64,000 nt of DNA from Bacillus spizizenii TU-B-10 (GTDB taxonomy: Bacteria > Bacillota > Bacilli > Bacillales > Bacillaceae): the NCBI RefSeq assembly GCF_000227465.1, contig NC_016047.1, positions 1,193,001 through 1,257,000 of the forward strand, given 5' to 3'. Of the stretch, positions 18,465 through 27,722 are shown piece after piece. Every line of letters begins with the position of its first letter. Within the stretch, counting starts at the first letter, position 1. The notes beneath the pieces were generated by a model, which had not been told where the DNA came from, made no database searches, and worked only from the letters and a program-made list of their open reading frames with translations. The position numbers and the translations under genes are program-made.

Positions 18465-19199
18465 ATGAAAGTTACAGTTATCGGATGCTATGGCGGTTTT
18501 CCGGCCGCAAATGAAGCGACGTCGGGCTATTTATTTCAGTCAGGTGATTACTCTTTGCTTGTCGATTGCGGCAGTGCCGTATTATCTAAGCTGTTCGGAT
18601 ATGTGCCGGCGGAAAAGCTGGGTGCGGTGATTCTGTCTCATTATCACCATGACCATATCGCTGACATCGGGCCGTTGCAATTTGCCAAACAAGTCGGTTC
18701 GTTTCTCGGCAAAGGAGAGCATACGCTTCCGATTTACGGACATGATGCTGATATAGAACAGTTTCAAAAGCTTACATATAAAACACATACGAAAGGGATT
18801 GCCTTTCAGCCGGATCAGCCGCTGACTGCCGGTCCGTTTACGATCACCTTTTTAAAAACGATTCACCCGGTGACGTGCTATGCCATGCGGATTACTGACG
18901 GCAGCCATACTGTCGTATATACTGCTGATTCCAGCTATCAGGAATCATTTATTCCATTTTCGGAAAATGCCGATTTATTGATCTCAGAATGCAATTTTTA
19001 TGCCGATCAAGACGGGACAAGCGCAGGTCATATGAACAGCCTGGAAGCCGGGCGAATTGCAAAAGAAGCGGGAGCGGGAGAGCTGCTGCTGACGCATTTG
19101 CCGCATTTCGGCGTGCATGACAATCTTCGCAAAGAAGCGAAAACCGTTTTTAGCGGCGAAGTGAATATTGCGAAATCAGGTTTTGTGTGGGAAGGATAA
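18465..19199 (+). CDS. yhfI: Metallo-beta-lactamase-fold hydrolase
   Basis: A 244-aa MBL-fold protein related to RNase Z/ElaC-like hydrolases. It shows SHYHHDHIADIGPLQ (HxHxDH, about 57-71), His in TIHPVTCYAMRI, Asp in YTADSSY, and a late GHM and HLPHF for the remaining zinc ligands. It lacks an obvious exosite, so a small-molecule or phosphodiester substrate is as likely as tRNA. GATAGGAGGAC precedes ATG 18465. lplJ begins 12 bp later. Confidence 0.85.
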   Translation: MKVTVIGCYGGFPAANEATSGYLFQSGDYSLLVDCGSAVLSKLFGYVPAEKLGAVILSHYHHDHIADIGPLQFAKQVGSFLGKGEHTLPIYGHDADIEQFQKLTYKTHTKGIAFQPDQPLTAGPFTITFLKTIHPVTCYAMRITDGSHTVVYTADSSYQESFIPFSENADLLISECNFYADQDGTSAGHMNSLEAGRIAKEAGAGELLLTHLPHFGVHDNLRKEAKTVFSGEVNIAKSGFVWEG

Positions 19200-19211
19200 A
19201 GGAGGAGCACC

Positions 19212-20207
19212 ATGTTATTTATCGACAATCAAAATATCAATGATCCGCGGATCAATCTTGCTATCGAGGAGTACTGTGTAAAGCATTTAGACCCTAAACA
19301 GCCGTATTTGCTCTTTTATGTAAATCAGCCGTCTATTATCATTGGGAAAAACCAAAATACAATAGAAGAAATCAATACAAAATATGTAGAAGAAAACGGG
19401 ATTATCGTCGTCCGACGTTTATCAGGCGGAGGAGCTGTGTATCATGATCTGGGGAACTTGAACTTCAGCTTTATTACAAAGGATGACGGGGACAGCTTTC
19501 ATAACTTCAAAAAATTCACTGAGCCGGTGATCCAGGCTTTACGCCAGCTCGGGGTAGAAGCAGAATTGAGCGGCCGGAACGACATTGTAGTGGATGGCCG
19601 GAAAATATCCGGAAACGCCCAGTTTGCAACAAAAGGACGCATTTTCAGCCACGGCACTCTCATGTTTGATTCAGCCATTGATCATGTTGTGTCAGCGTTA
19701 AAGGTAAAAAAGGATAAAATTGAATCAAAAGGCATCAAATCGATCAGAAGCCGAGTGGCAAACATCAGTGAGTTTCTCGATGATAAAATGACTACGGAAG
19801 AATTCCGCAGCCATTTGCTTCGCCATATTTTCAACACAAATGACATTCAAACCGTACCGGAGTATAAGCTGACGGAAAAAGATTGGGAGGTCATTCATCA
19901 AATTTCGAAAGAGCGCTACCAGAATTGGGATTGGAACTATGGCCGTTCACCGAAATTTAACCTCAATCATTCGAAACGTTATCCGATCGGATCGATAGAT
20001 TTGCGTCTGGAAGTCAAGAAAGGCAAAATTGAGGACTGCAAAATCTTCGGAGATTTCTTCGGTGTCGGTGATGTATCTGAAATTGAAAACCTGCTGGTTG
20101 GAAAACAATATGAACGCAGTGTCATCGCTGATGCGCTGGAAGGTGTGAATCTTAAGCATTACTTTGGGAACATTACGAAAGAGGATTTCCTTGATCTGAT
20201 TTATTAA
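19212..20207 (+). CDS. lplJ: Lipoate-protein ligase
   Basis: A 331-aa enzyme that activates free lipoate with ATP and attaches it to the lipoyl domains of 2-oxoacid dehydrogenases and GcvH. Catalytic-domain motifs are IGKNQNTIEEIN near 39, RRLSGGGAVYHDLGN near 70 (lipoate loop) and GRNDIVVDGRKISGNAQF near 118-135. The C-terminal accessory domain begins near 250. AAAGGAGGAGC precedes ATG 19212, and linkage to yhfI is tight. Confidence 0.93.
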   Translation: MLFIDNQNINDPRINLAIEEYCVKHLDPKQPYLLFYVNQPSIIIGKNQNTIEEINTKYVEENGIIVVRRLSGGGAVYHDLGNLNFSFITKDDGDSFHNFKKFTEPVIQALRQLGVEAELSGRNDIVVDGRKISGNAQFATKGRIFSHGTLMFDSAIDHVVSALKVKKDKIESKGIKSIRSRVANISEFLDDKMTTEEFRSHLLRHIFNTNDIQTVPEYKLTEKDWEVIHQISKERYQNWDWNYGRSPKFNLNHSKRYPIGSIDLRLEVKKGKIEDCKIFGDFFGVGDVSEIENLLVGKQYERSVIADALEGVNLKHYFGNITKEDFLDLIY

Positions 20208-20271
20208 GGCAAAACACATTGTTTGAAAGAGCGGTTGTGTTTTTGAAATAATGGAGGCAGGAGGGATTCAC

Positions 20272-20916
20272 ATGAAAGTGTTTTTAATCGGAGCGAACGG
20301 ACAAATCGGACAAAGACTCGTTTCTTTATTCCGAGACAATCCTGATCATTCTGTCAGAGCGATGGTCAGAAAAGAAGAACAGAAAGCGCCTCTCGAAGCT
20401 GCCGGTGCAGAAGCTGTGCTTGCGAATCTGGAAGGCAGCCCGGAAGAAATCGCCGCAGCGGCGAAAGGCTGCGACGCGATCATTTTCACAGCGGGTTCAG
20501 GCGGGAGCACAGGCTATGATAAAACGTTGCTGGTGGATCTAGACGGAGCGGCAAAAGCGATGGAAGCTGCGGATATCGCGGGCATCAAGCGGTTTGTCAT
20601 GGTTAGCGCCCTGCAAGCCCACAACCGTGAAAATTGGAATGAATCACTTAAACCTTATTATGTGGCCAAGCATTATGCTGATAAAATTCTGGAAGCAAGC
20701 GGTTTAACTTATACGATTATCCGTCCGGGAGGCCTTCGCAATGAGTCTGGAAAAGGAACTGTTTCAGTCGCCGCCGATCTGGAACGGGGATTCATTTCCC
20801 GTGATGACGTGGCGAAAACGGTCATTGCTTCTTTAGATGAAACCAATACGGAAAATCGGGCCTTTGATCTGACAGAAGGAGATACACCGATTGCTGAAGC
20901 ATTAAAGAAACTATAA
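20272..20916 (+). CDS. yhfK: NAD(P)-binding atypical short-chain dehydrogenase
   Basis: A 214-aa Rossmann protein beginning MKVFLIGANGQIGQRL, with the GxxGxxG nucleotide motif at residues 8-14. It ends after RAFDLTEGDTPIAEAL. Family members (NmrA/HSCARG-like) act as NADPH sensors or sugar epimerase-like enzymes; the substrate is unknown. AGGAGGGATTCAC precedes ATG 20272; the upstream in-frame ATG at 20251 lacks a suitable site. The terminator that follows overlaps the lcfB promoter. Confidence 0.85.
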   Translation: MKVFLIGANGQIGQRLVSLFRDNPDHSVRAMVRKEEQKAPLEAAGAEAVLANLEGSPEEIAAAAKGCDAIIFTAGSGGSTGYDKTLLVDLDGAAKAMEAADIAGIKRFVMVSALQAHNRENWNESLKPYYVAKHYADKILEASGLTYTIIRPGGLRNESGKGTVSVAADLERGFISRDDVAKTVIASLDETNTENRAFDLTEGDTPIAEALKKL

Positions 20917-20924
20917 CAGTACTG

Positions 20925-20958
20925 ACACTCAGGGCTTTTTGCTCTTGAGTGTTTTTTT
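20925..20958 (+). terminator. Terminator of yhfK
   Basis: ACACTCA (20925-20931) pairs with TGAGTGT (20946-20952) across a 14-nt loop, followed by T7. The downstream arm contains the -35 of the next promoter. Confidence 0.75.
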
Positions 20959-20973
20959 CTGTTTCTCTATAAT
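20945..20973 (+). promoter_or_regulatory. SigA promoter of lcfB
   Basis: TTGAGT (20945-20950), a 17-bp spacer and a perfect TATAAT (20968-20973). The spacer is mostly pyrimidine and holds the T tract of the yhfK terminator. Confidence 0.8.
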
Positions 20974-20998
20974 GGAGGAGAAAGCTTGGCTTCAATAA

Positions 20999-21016
20999 TG
21001 AATGACTATTCATTCA
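20999..21016. promoter_or_regulatory. FadR operator of lcfB
   Basis: TGAATGACTATTCATTCA fits the Bacillus FadR consensus TGAATGANTANTCATTCA exactly. It lies 25 bp downstream of the -10 and before the ribosome binding site, where a bound repressor would block transcription until long-chain acyl-CoA releases it. Confidence 0.93.
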
Positions 21017-21033
21017 CTTTAAGGGGTGGGAGA

Positions 21034-22575
21034 ATGAATCTTGTTTCCAAATTGGAAGAAACAGCATCTGAGAAGCCCGACAGCATCGCATGCAGGTTTA
21101 AGGATCACATGCTGACGTATCAGGAGCTGAATGAACACATTCAGCGATTTGCGGACGGCCTTCAGGAAGCCGGTATGGAGAAAGGGGACCATCTAGCTTT
21201 GCTGCTTGGCAATTCGCCTGATTTTATCATCGCGTTTTTTGGTGCGTTAAAGGCTGGGATTGTGGTGGTGCCCATCAACCCGTTGTACACGCCAACAGAA
21301 ATCGGTTATATGCTGACAAATGGCGATGTAAAGGCGATCGTGGGCGTTGATCAGCTTTTGCCGCTTTATGAGAGCATGCATGAATCGCTGCCAAAGGTTG
21401 AGCTCGTCATTTTATGCCAGACGGGAGATGCCGAGCCAGAAGCTTCAGACCCAGAGGTCAGGATGAAAATGACAACGTTTGCAAAAATATTGCGTCCAAC
21501 ATCCGCCGCTAAACAAAGCCCGGAGATTGTCCCTGATGATACCGCGGTCATTTTGTATACGTCAGGAACGACCGGAAAACCAAAAGGCGCAATGTTGACC
21601 CATCAAAATTTGTACAGCAATGCCAACGATGTCGCCGGCTATTTGGGAATGGATGAGAAGGACAATGTGGTCTGCGCTCTTCCTATGTTCCACGTGTTTT
21701 GTTTAACCGTCTGTATGAATGCCCCGCTGATGAGCGGCGCAACTGTCTTAATTGAGCCTCAGTTCAGTCCGGCATCTGTTTTTCAGCTTGTTAAGCAGCG
21801 GCAGGCGACTATTTTTGCCGGTGTGCCTACGATGTATAATTACTTGTTTCAGCATGAAAACGGAAAGAAAGATGACTTTTCTTCCATTCGGCTGTGCATT
21901 TCAGGAGGTGCGGCGATGCCAGTCGCGCTGCTGACCGCGTTTGAAGAAAAATTCGGCGTGACCATTTTGGAAGGCTACGGGCTTTCGGAAGCATCACCCG
22001 TTACGTGTTTTAACCCGTTTGACAGGGGCAGAAAGCCGGGCTCCATCGGTACAAGTATATTGCATGTCGAGAACAAGGTCGTAGATCCGCTCGGACGCGA
22101 GTTGCCCGATCACCAGGTCGGCGAATTGATCGTGAAAGGCCCCAATGTAATGAAGGGCTATTATAAAATGCCAATGGAAACAAAACATGCGTTAAAAGAC
22201 GGGTGGCTTTATACGGGCGATTTGGCAAGAAGAGATGAGGACGGCTATTTTTACATTGTTGACCGGAAAAAAGACATGATCATTGTTGGAGGATACAACG
22301 TGTATCCGCGCGAGGTGGAGGAAGTGCTGTACAGCCACCCGGATGTCAAGGAGGCGGTTGTCATCGGTGTGCCGGACGCCCAAAGCGGGGAAGCGGTAAA
22401 GGGATATATTGTACCCAAACGCTCTGGCGTAACAGAAGCGGATATCATGCAGCACTGTGAAAAACATCTCGCCAAATACAAACGGCCTGCCGCCATTACG
22501 TTCCTTGACGACATTCCGAAAAATGCGACGGGGAAAATGCTCAGACGGGCGCTGAGAGATATTTTGCCTCAATAA
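21034..22575 (+). CDS. lcfB: Long-chain-fatty-acid-CoA ligase
   Basis: A 513-aa ATP-dependent acyl-CoA synthetase that activates fatty acids for beta-oxidation. ANL-superfamily motifs are [14 protein letters not shown] near 170-185, [11 protein letters not shown] near 310-320, [24 protein letters not shown] near 390-415, and the catalytic lysine motif [11 protein letters not shown] at the C-terminus. ATG 21034 follows AAGGGGTGGG; the ATG at 20986 lies upstream of the FadR site and has no ribosome binding site. Also known as yhfL. FadR control is supported by the operator. Confidence 0.94.
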   Translation: MNLVSKLEETASEKPDSIACRFKDHMLTYQELNEHIQRFADGLQEAGMEKGDHLALLLGNSPDFIIAFFGALKAGIVVVPINPLYTPTEIGYMLTNGDVKAIVGVDQLLPLYESMHESLPKVELVILCQTGDAEPEASDPEVRMKMTTFAKILRPTSAAKQSPEIVPDDTAVILYTSGTTGKPKGAMLTHQNLYSNANDVAGYLGMDEKDNVVCALPMFHVFCLTVCMNAPLMSGATVLIEPQFSPASVFQLVKQRQATIFAGVPTMYNYLFQHENGKKDDFSSIRLCISGGAAMPVALLTAFEEKFGVTILEGYGLSEASPVTCFNPFDRGRKPGSIGTSILHVENKVVDPLGRELPDHQVGELIVKGPNVMKGYYKMPMETKHALKDGWLYTGDLARRDEDGYFYIVDRKKDMIIVGGYNVYPREVEEVLYSHPDVKEAVVIGVPDAQSGEAVKGYIVPKRSGVTEADIMQHCEKHLAKYKRPAAITFLDDIPKNATGKMLRRALRDILPQ

Positions 22576-22579
22576 TACG

Positions 22580-22609
22580 AAAAAAGCGAAGCGGCAAGCT
22601 TCGCTTTTT
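22580..22609. terminator. Bidirectional terminator lcfB/yhfM
   Basis: AAAAAGCGAAGC with GCTTCGCTTTTT hairpin between convergent genes. Confidence 0.9.
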
Positions 22610-22614
22610 CATTT

Positions 22615-23010
22615 TCAATCCTTTGCTTCTTTTTTAATAATGTTTAGCAGCGCCTTTGTATCGCTTTTACTTAATTTGTAGTATGTCCCGTCCTTCAAAT
22701 AAACGGCTTGCTGGCTGCCGTCAATCCATAGTCTGAATGAGTCGTACCGGTCTTTATGAAACTTGATTGTCCCTTCGTAATCAGGGGCTGATGTTTTTTC
22801 TGTCTTCAGCTGTTTTCCCTGATTCATGATGTCCAGCATATCTTTGACGTGCTGCCTTTTTTCAATCTCGATTTCTTCCTGGCCGCTTGAAGACAGCGTG
22901 ATCAAATCCGCGTCTACCGATTGATACACATCGCCTGACCGGCTGTAAAGATAGAAAAATGCAAGAAACACAAGACCGATAACCACGATGGCTGCCGCTA
23001 TTTTTTTCAT
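22615..23010 (-). CDS. yhfM: Small membrane-anchored or secreted protein
   Basis: A 131-aa protein with an N-terminal hydrophobic segment (MKKIAAAIVVIGLVFLAFFYLYS) that is either an uncleaved anchor or a signal peptide, then a polar extracytoplasmic domain of about 105 residues. No cysteine lipobox is present. GGAG lies eight bases before ATG 23010; upstream in-frame ATGs at 23016 and 23028 fit less well. No recognised function. Confidence 0.7.
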   Translation of the reverse strand: MKKIAAAIVVIGLVFLAFFYLYSRSGDVYQSVDADLITLSSSGQEEIEIEKRQHVKDMLDIMNQGKQLKTEKTSAPDYEGTIKFHKDRYDSFRLWIDGSQQAVYLKDGTYYKLSKSDTKALLNIIKKEAKD

Positions 23011-23159
23011 TTGCATCACTCCAAACATTGTTAGTTTTCCCAGCGATCGGGCTTTCCATGCCTAAAAGGACGGAAAAGTACGGATACACAGCTTGGTTCT
23101 AAGAATTTGAATTTATGATTACAATAGAAGTAACGGGTTGATGTGAGGAGTGAGGCGTT

Positions 23160-24440
23160 ATGCGCAAGTGGATTGCGGCAGCAGGGCTTGCTTACGTGCT
23201 GTATGTGCTGTTTTTTTATTGGTATTTTTTCCTGTCCGGTGATTCCGCAGTACCGGAGGCTGTGAAAGGGACGCAGGCTGACCCGGCTTCTTTCATGAAG
23301 CCGTCTGAATTGGCAGTAGCTGAGCAGTATTCGAATGTAAAGAATTTTTTATTTTTTATCGGGCTTCCTCTTGATTGGTTTTTGTTCTTTGTATTGCTGG
23401 TCAGCGGCGTTTCAAAGAAGATCAAGAAATGGATGGAAGCAGCCGTGCCCTTTCGGTTTTTGCAGATTATTGGTTTTGTGTTTGTGCTTTCGCTGATCAC
23501 AACGTTAGTGACGCTGCCTTTAGGTTGGATAGGCTATCAAGTATCGCTTGAATACAACATTTCCACACAGACAGCGGCCAGCTGGGCTAAGGATCAGGTC
23601 ATAGACTTTTGGATCAGCTTTCCGATCTTTACGCTTTGCGTTCTCGTGTTTTATTGGCTGATCAAAAGGCATGAAAAAAAATGGTGGTTATACGCTTGGC
23701 TGTTAACTGTGCCGTTTTCGCTGTTTCTGTTTTTTATTCAGCCGGTCATTATCGATCCTTTATACAATGATTTTTATCCGCTGAAAAACAAAGAGCTTGA
23801 AAGCAAAATTTTAGAGCTGGCAGAAGAAGCCGATATTCCGGCTGATCATGTATATGAAGTAAACATGTCTGAAAAAACAAATGCGCTTAATGCCTATGTC
23901 ACAGGAATCGGGGCGAACAAACGGATTGTATTGTGGGATACGACGCTGAACAAGCTTGACGATTCAGAAATTCTCTTTATTATGGGCCACGAAATGGGCC
24001 ATTATGTCATGAAGCACGTCTATATCGGACTGGCCGGCTATTTGCTCGTGTCGCTCGCCGGATTTTATGTCATTGGTAAGCTTTACAAGCGGACGGTCCG
24101 CTTTACCCGCAGCATGTTTCATTTGGATGGACGGCATGACCTTGCAGCACTGCCGCTGTTGTTGCTTTTGGTGTCCGTTTTGAGCTTTGCGGTCACGCCT
24201 TTTTCTAATGCGGTTTCGCGTTATCAGGAGAATCAGGCTGACCAGTATGGGATCGAGCTGACGGAGAATAGAGAAGCCGCTGTCAAGACGTTTCAGGATT
24301 TGGCTGTGACGGGACTGAGCCAGGTTGATCCTCCCGTGCTTGTAAAGATTTTCAGAGGCAGCCACCCTTCGATCATGGAGCGGATTCAACACGCGGAAAA
24401 AGAAGAGAATGCATCGGAACATCAGGATGCTGACAAATAA
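23160..24440 (+). CDS. yhfN: Ste24-type M48 membrane metalloprotease
   Basis: A 426-aa integral membrane zinc protease. Several N-terminal helices precede the catalytic motif FIMGHEMGHYV near residue 277 (HExxH), and the third ligand lies in ENQADQYGIEL near 360. The layout matches CAAX prenyl protease 1/Ste24 rather than the shorter HtpX. In bacteria such enzymes act in membrane protein quality control. GTGAGGAGTGAGGCGTT precedes ATG 23160. It is a single gene, converging on aprE. Confidence 0.88.
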   Translation: MRKWIAAAGLAYVLYVLFFYWYFFLSGDSAVPEAVKGTQADPASFMKPSELAVAEQYSNVKNFLFFIGLPLDWFLFFVLLVSGVSKKIKKWMEAAVPFRFLQIIGFVFVLSLITTLVTLPLGWIGYQVSLEYNISTQTAASWAKDQVIDFWISFPIFTLCVLVFYWLIKRHEKKWWLYAWLLTVPFSLFLFFIQPVIIDPLYNDFYPLKNKELESKILELAEEADIPADHVYEVNMSEKTNALNAYVTGIGANKRIVLWDTTLNKLDDSEILFIMGHEMGHYVMKHVYIGLAGYLLVSLAGFYVIGKLYKRTVRFTRSMFHLDGRHDLAALPLLLLLVSVLSFAVTPFSNAVSRYQENQADQYGIELTENREAAVKTFQDLAVTGLSQVDPPVLVKIFRGSHPSIMERIQHAEKEENASEHQDADK

Positions 24441-24478
24441 AAAGAAGCAGGTATGGAGAACCTGCTTCTTTTTTTATT
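24439..24478. terminator. Bidirectional terminator yhfN/aprE
   Basis: AAGAAGCAGGT pairs with ACCTGCTTCTT around a short loop, with A and T runs on both sides; it serves the convergent yhfN and aprE. Confidence 0.92.
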
Positions 24479-25622
24479 ATTGTGCAGCTGCTTGTACGTT
24501 GATTAACCCTTTTCCATAGTAGAAAGAGCTACCAAGGTATGTTGCAGTGCTTTCTAAACGATCACGGACTTGCGCGTTTGTCCAAGTCGGGTGCTTAGAA
24601 AGAATTAACGCTGCTGCTCCAGCAACGTGCGGAGTCGCCATAGACGTTCCGTTGTAAGCGCCGTAAGTGCCTCCAGGAAGTGTGCTTTGAATGGATACGC
24701 CAGGAGCCATCACATCAAGCTCGGGACCTGCGCTTGAGAATGAAGCCCTTTGGTTGCTGCTGTTTACCGCACCTACCGCAATGGTAGAAGGATATTTTGC
24801 AGGGTAGCCGACTGTGCTTGTGCTTCCGGACGAACCTTCGTTTCCGGCCGCAGCAGCAACGACGATACCGTTGGAAACGGCTTTATCAACTACTGTTTTC
24901 AGCGCTGTAGAACCAGAAGGTCCGCCAAGGCTCATGTTGATAACGTCCATATTGTTGGAAATGGCCCACTCAATGCCGTTAATAATCCAGCTGTATTGGC
25001 CGCTTCCTGTTGAATCAAGAACTTTTACTGCATATAACGATGCGTTTGGTGCTACGCCCAGAACACCGATTGAGTTATTAAGAGCGGCAATCGTACCGGC
25101 TACATGCGTGCCGTGAGAACTGCCGTCCTGGTATGGGTTTGTTTCAGAAGGTACGAAGCTTGCTCCGCCTCTGACATTTAAGTCAGGATGAGAAGAGTCA
25201 ATTCCGCTGTCGATAACAGCTACTTTTACGTTAGAGCCTGTGTAGCCTTGAGAGTGAAGAGCCGGCGCTTTAATTTGAGAAATGCCGTAAGGAACAGATT
25301 GCGCATATTCATGTGCAATATGATCTTCTTCCACATATGCAACGCTCGGATCTTGTTTTAATTCTTTTACAGCTTTTTCATTCAATGTTGCTGTGGCTGC
25401 GTTAACATACTTAAACTGCTTTTGAATTTTTCCGCCTTTCTCAGAAATAACATCTTTTTTCTTAGCGGAACTCATTGCACTCATTGTCTGTTTAAATCCG
25501 ACAATGTACTTCTTTTCTGTACTGCTTTTTCCGGCAGCCTGCGCAGACATGTTGCTGAACGCCATCGTAAAGATTAACGTTAACGCAAACAACAAGCTGA
25601 TCCACAATTTTTTGTTTCTCAC
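24477..25622 (-). CDS. aprE: Subtilisin E, secreted alkaline serine protease
   Basis: A 381-aa pre-pro-protein with a Sec signal of about 29 residues (ending SAQA), a propeptide chaperone to residue 106, and a 275-residue mature enzyme starting AQSVPYG. The catalytic triad is Asp32 (VIDSG), His64 (SSHGTHVAG) and Ser221 ([11 protein letters not shown]) in mature numbering; oxyanion Asn155 is in AAGNEG. It starts at GTG 25622 after GGAGAGGG. Compared with subtilisin E as remembered, Asn145, Pro194 and Ser259 differ. Stationary-phase control by DegU, ScoC, AbrB and SinR is known for the gene. Confidence 0.97.
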   Translation of the reverse strand: MRNKKLWISLLFALTLIFTMAFSNMSAQAAGKSSTEKKYIVGFKQTMSAMSSAKKKDVISEKGGKIQKQFKYVNAATATLNEKAVKELKQDPSVAYVEEDHIAHEYAQSVPYGISQIKAPALHSQGYTGSNVKVAVIDSGIDSSHPDLNVRGGASFVPSETNPYQDGSSHGTHVAGTIAALNNSIGVLGVAPNASLYAVKVLDSTGSGQYSWIINGIEWAISNNMDVINMSLGGPSGSTALKTVVDKAVSNGIVVAAAAGNEGSSGSTSTVGYPAKYPSTIAVGAVNSSNQRASFSSAGPELDVMAPGVSIQSTLPGGTYGAYNGTSMATPHVAGAAALILSKHPTWTNAQVRDRLESTATYLGSSFYYGKGLINVQAAAQ

Positions 25623-25685
25623 TCTTTACCCTCTCCTTTAAAAGAATTCAGAGTAGACTTACTTAAAAGACTATTCTGTAAATTT

Positions 25686-25714
25686 ATTGTAATAGATGGA
25701 ATAATATTTTAGTA
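25686..25714 (-). promoter_or_regulatory. SigA promoter of aprE
   Basis: On the minus strand TACTAA (25709-25714) and TACAAT (25686-25691) with a 17-bp spacer match the known aprE promoter. The -35 is poor, in keeping with activator dependence. The transcript has a leader of roughly 60 bases. Confidence 0.85.
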
Positions 25715-26002
25715 GACCCATTTTTTCGCGATGATTTTATCTCTATTTAGGTATATCATCTCTCGCTATTTCTGTAGAGACTCGAAATAACTAATTTTAT
25801 ACAGAAAAGAACGAAAATAGACATGAGTAAATGTTCATTATGCTGAAATGTCATTCTTTTTCAGGTTAAATGCTCCTGAGTCCCGGCAAATTCCTGTCGA
25901 AAAAAATCCTTCAAATGACCTGCATGTGTTTCCGTGAGATCAATGGATATTATTGTGATATTTTTTCTATGCATGCTGATAAAAGTATTCTAAAAAATAA
26001 AC
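25715..26002. promoter_or_regulatory. aprE upstream regulatory region
   Basis: About 290 bases of AT-rich DNA without a gene, between the aprE promoter and the yhfO promoter. In B. subtilis this region binds ScoC, DegU, AbrB and SinR. I could not place individual sites with confidence. Confidence 0.6.
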
Positions 26003-26031
26003 TTTACAGAAAATTCTATTAAAGTTAAAAT
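26003..26031 (+). promoter_or_regulatory. SigA-like promoter of yhfO
   Basis: TTTACA (26003-26008), 17 bases, TAAAAT (26026-26031), 32 bp before the yhfO start. Confidence 0.65.
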
Positions 26032-26063
26032 AGAACGATTCTAAAGAGAGAGGAAGAAATGAG

Positions 26064-26513
26064 ATGAACATTCGCCAAGCAAAGACATCAGATGCCGCAG
26101 CCATCGCGCCGCTGTTTAACCAGTATCGGGAATTTTATAAGCAGGCGTCCGATCTGAAAGGGGCAGAGGCTTTTTTGAGAGCGCGTCTGGAAAATGACGA
26201 GTCCATTATTTTGACAGCAGAAGAAAATGGAGAATTCATAGGTTTTACCCAGCTCTATCCAACGTTTTCTTCTGTGGCTATGAAAAGAATTTACATATTA
26301 AATGACTTATTCGTCGCTCCTCATGCGCGGACAAAGGGAGCCGGCGGGCAATTGCTATCTGCCGCAAAAGATTTTGCTGCGGAAAACGGGGCAAAATCTT
26401 TATTGCTCCAGACGGAACACCACAACCGGACGGCAAGAAGCTTATATGAGCAAAACGGCTATGAAGAAGAAACTGCATTTGTCCATTATCGTCTCAATGT
26501 GCCAGCGAAGTAA
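26064..26513 (+). CDS. yhfO: GNAT-family N-acetyltransferase
   Basis: A 149-aa single-domain GNAT protein. The acetyl-CoA loop appears as VAPHARTKGAGGQLLSAA near residues 87-104 (R/Q-x-x-G-x-G/A form), followed by LLLQTEHHNRTARSLYEQNGYEEE, the usual beta5-alpha4 segment. AGAGAGAGGAAG precedes ATG 26064. The substrate amine is unknown. yhfP follows 70 bp downstream and may be co-transcribed. Confidence 0.85.
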   Translation: MNIRQAKTSDAAAIAPLFNQYREFYKQASDLKGAEAFLRARLENDESIILTAEENGEFIGFTQLYPTFSSVAMKRIYILNDLFVAPHARTKGAGGQLLSAAKDFAAENGAKSLLLQTEHHNRTARSLYEQNGYEEETAFVHYRLNVPAK

Positions 26514-26583
26514 AATTGAAGCTTGATGATTTGGTTTTTTGAACGTTCTTCGGTTACGATATAAACGAAAAGGAGTGTGCCGA

Positions 26584-27576
26584 ATGTCAACGTTATTTCA
26601 AGCATTGCTGGCAGAAAAACATGCCGATGATGTTTCAGTTCATGTGAAAACCATGTCAACAGAGGATTTGCCGAAAGACGGTGTTCTGATTAAAATTGCT
26701 TATTCCGGCATCAATTATAAAGATGGCCTGGCCGGAAAAGCAGGCGGCAATATCGTCAGAGAGTATCCGCTTATTTTGGGCATTGACGCTGCGGGTACGG
26801 TTGTCTCTTCCAATGATCCGCGCTTTGCCGAGGGGGATGAGGTGATTGCGACAAGCTATGAGCTCGGTGTCTCCCGCGATGGCGGATTAAGTGAATATGC
26901 TTCAGTGCCTGGTGACTGGCTGGTGCCTCTGCCATCGAATCTTACACTAAAAGAAGCGATGGTGTACGGAACGGCGGGATTTACTGCGGCGTTATCGGTG
27001 CATCGGCTTGAACAGAACGGTCTGTCTCCGGAAAAAGGGAGCGTGCTAGTCACAGGAGCAACCGGCGGTGTCGGCGGAATTGCGGTATCGATGCTGAACA
27101 AGCGGGGCTATGATGTGGTGGCAAGCACAGGAAACCGGGATGCGGCCGATTATTTGAAGCAGCTCGGTGCAAGCGAAGTGATCAGCAGGGAAGATGTCTA
27201 TGACGGATCGCTTAAGGCGCTGTCCAAGCAGCAATGGCAGGGAGCGGTTGATCCTGTCGGCGGAAAACAGCTTGCCTCGCTTTTAAGCAAAATCCAATAT
27301 GGCGGAGCTGTCGCGGTGAGCGGCTTAACGGGCGGGGGAGAAGTTCCTGCAACGGTTTATCCATTTATTCTTCGCGGGGTCAGCCTGCTCGGAATCGATT
27401 CAGTGTACTGTCCGATGGATGTCAGAGCCGCTGTTTGGGAGCGCATGTCTTCTGATCTCAAGCCTGATCAGCTGCTGACCATCGTGGACAGGGCAGTGCC
27501 ATTGGCAGAAGCGCCGGCTGCGTTAAAAGATATTTTGCAAAATCGCATTCAAGGTAGGGTCATTGTGAAGCTTTAA
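26584..27576 (+). CDS. yhfP: Zinc-free quinone/enoyl reductase (AcuI-like)
   Basis: A 330-aa medium-chain reductase of the YhdH/YhfP (AcuI, acrylyl-CoA reductase-like) family. Motifs are GINYKDGLAGKAGG near 39, LGIDAAGTV near 66, the NADPH site VTGATGGVGGIAVSML near 150 and ASTGNRDAADYLKQLGA. Zinc ligands of alcohol dehydrogenases are absent. ATG 26584 follows AAAAGGAGTGTG; the longer upstream frame has no such site. The true substrate is uncertain. Confidence 0.9.
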   Translation: MSTLFQALLAEKHADDVSVHVKTMSTEDLPKDGVLIKIAYSGINYKDGLAGKAGGNIVREYPLILGIDAAGTVVSSNDPRFAEGDEVIATSYELGVSRDGGLSEYASVPGDWLVPLPSNLTLKEAMVYGTAGFTAALSVHRLEQNGLSPEKGSVLVTGATGGVGGIAVSMLNKRGYDVVASTGNRDAADYLKQLGASEVISREDVYDGSLKALSKQQWQGAVDPVGGKQLASLLSKIQYGGAVAVSGLTGGGEVPATVYPFILRGVSLLGIDSVYCPMDVRAAVWERMSSDLKPDQLLTIVDRAVPLAEAPAALKDILQNRIQGRVIVKL

Positions 27577-27581
27577 CAGGA

Positions 27582-27722
27582 TCAGCTTGCAGAGAAAGCT
27601 ATGTTTTTCTGCAAGCTTTTTTGTGTACATAATGTTAAGCTGCTGTACCGCTGTGTCCTGTCACTTGAAAGGATGTCCGTTTTTAACCGTTCCTCCAGAA
27701 ACCTAATTTGATTTTGATCCAT
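27582..27722 (-). CDS. Possible small ORF (46 aa), unconfirmed
   Basis: ATG 27722 is preceded by AAGGGAAGAAAGGGT and opens 46 codons starting MDQNQIRFLEERLKTDILSS. The C-terminal third is read through the yhfP terminator hairpin and looks non-protein-like. A minus-strand TATAAA lies just upstream. It is the only coding candidate in the roughly 320-base gap between yhfP and yhfQ. No family recognised. Confidence 0.22.
   Translation of the reverse strand: MDQNQIRFLEERLKTDILSSDRTQRYSSLTLCTQKSLQKNIAFSAS
27584..27622 (+). terminator. Terminator of yhfP
   Basis: AGCTTGCAGA (27584-27593) pairs with TCTGCAAGCT (27608-27617), followed by T5. Confidence 0.85.
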
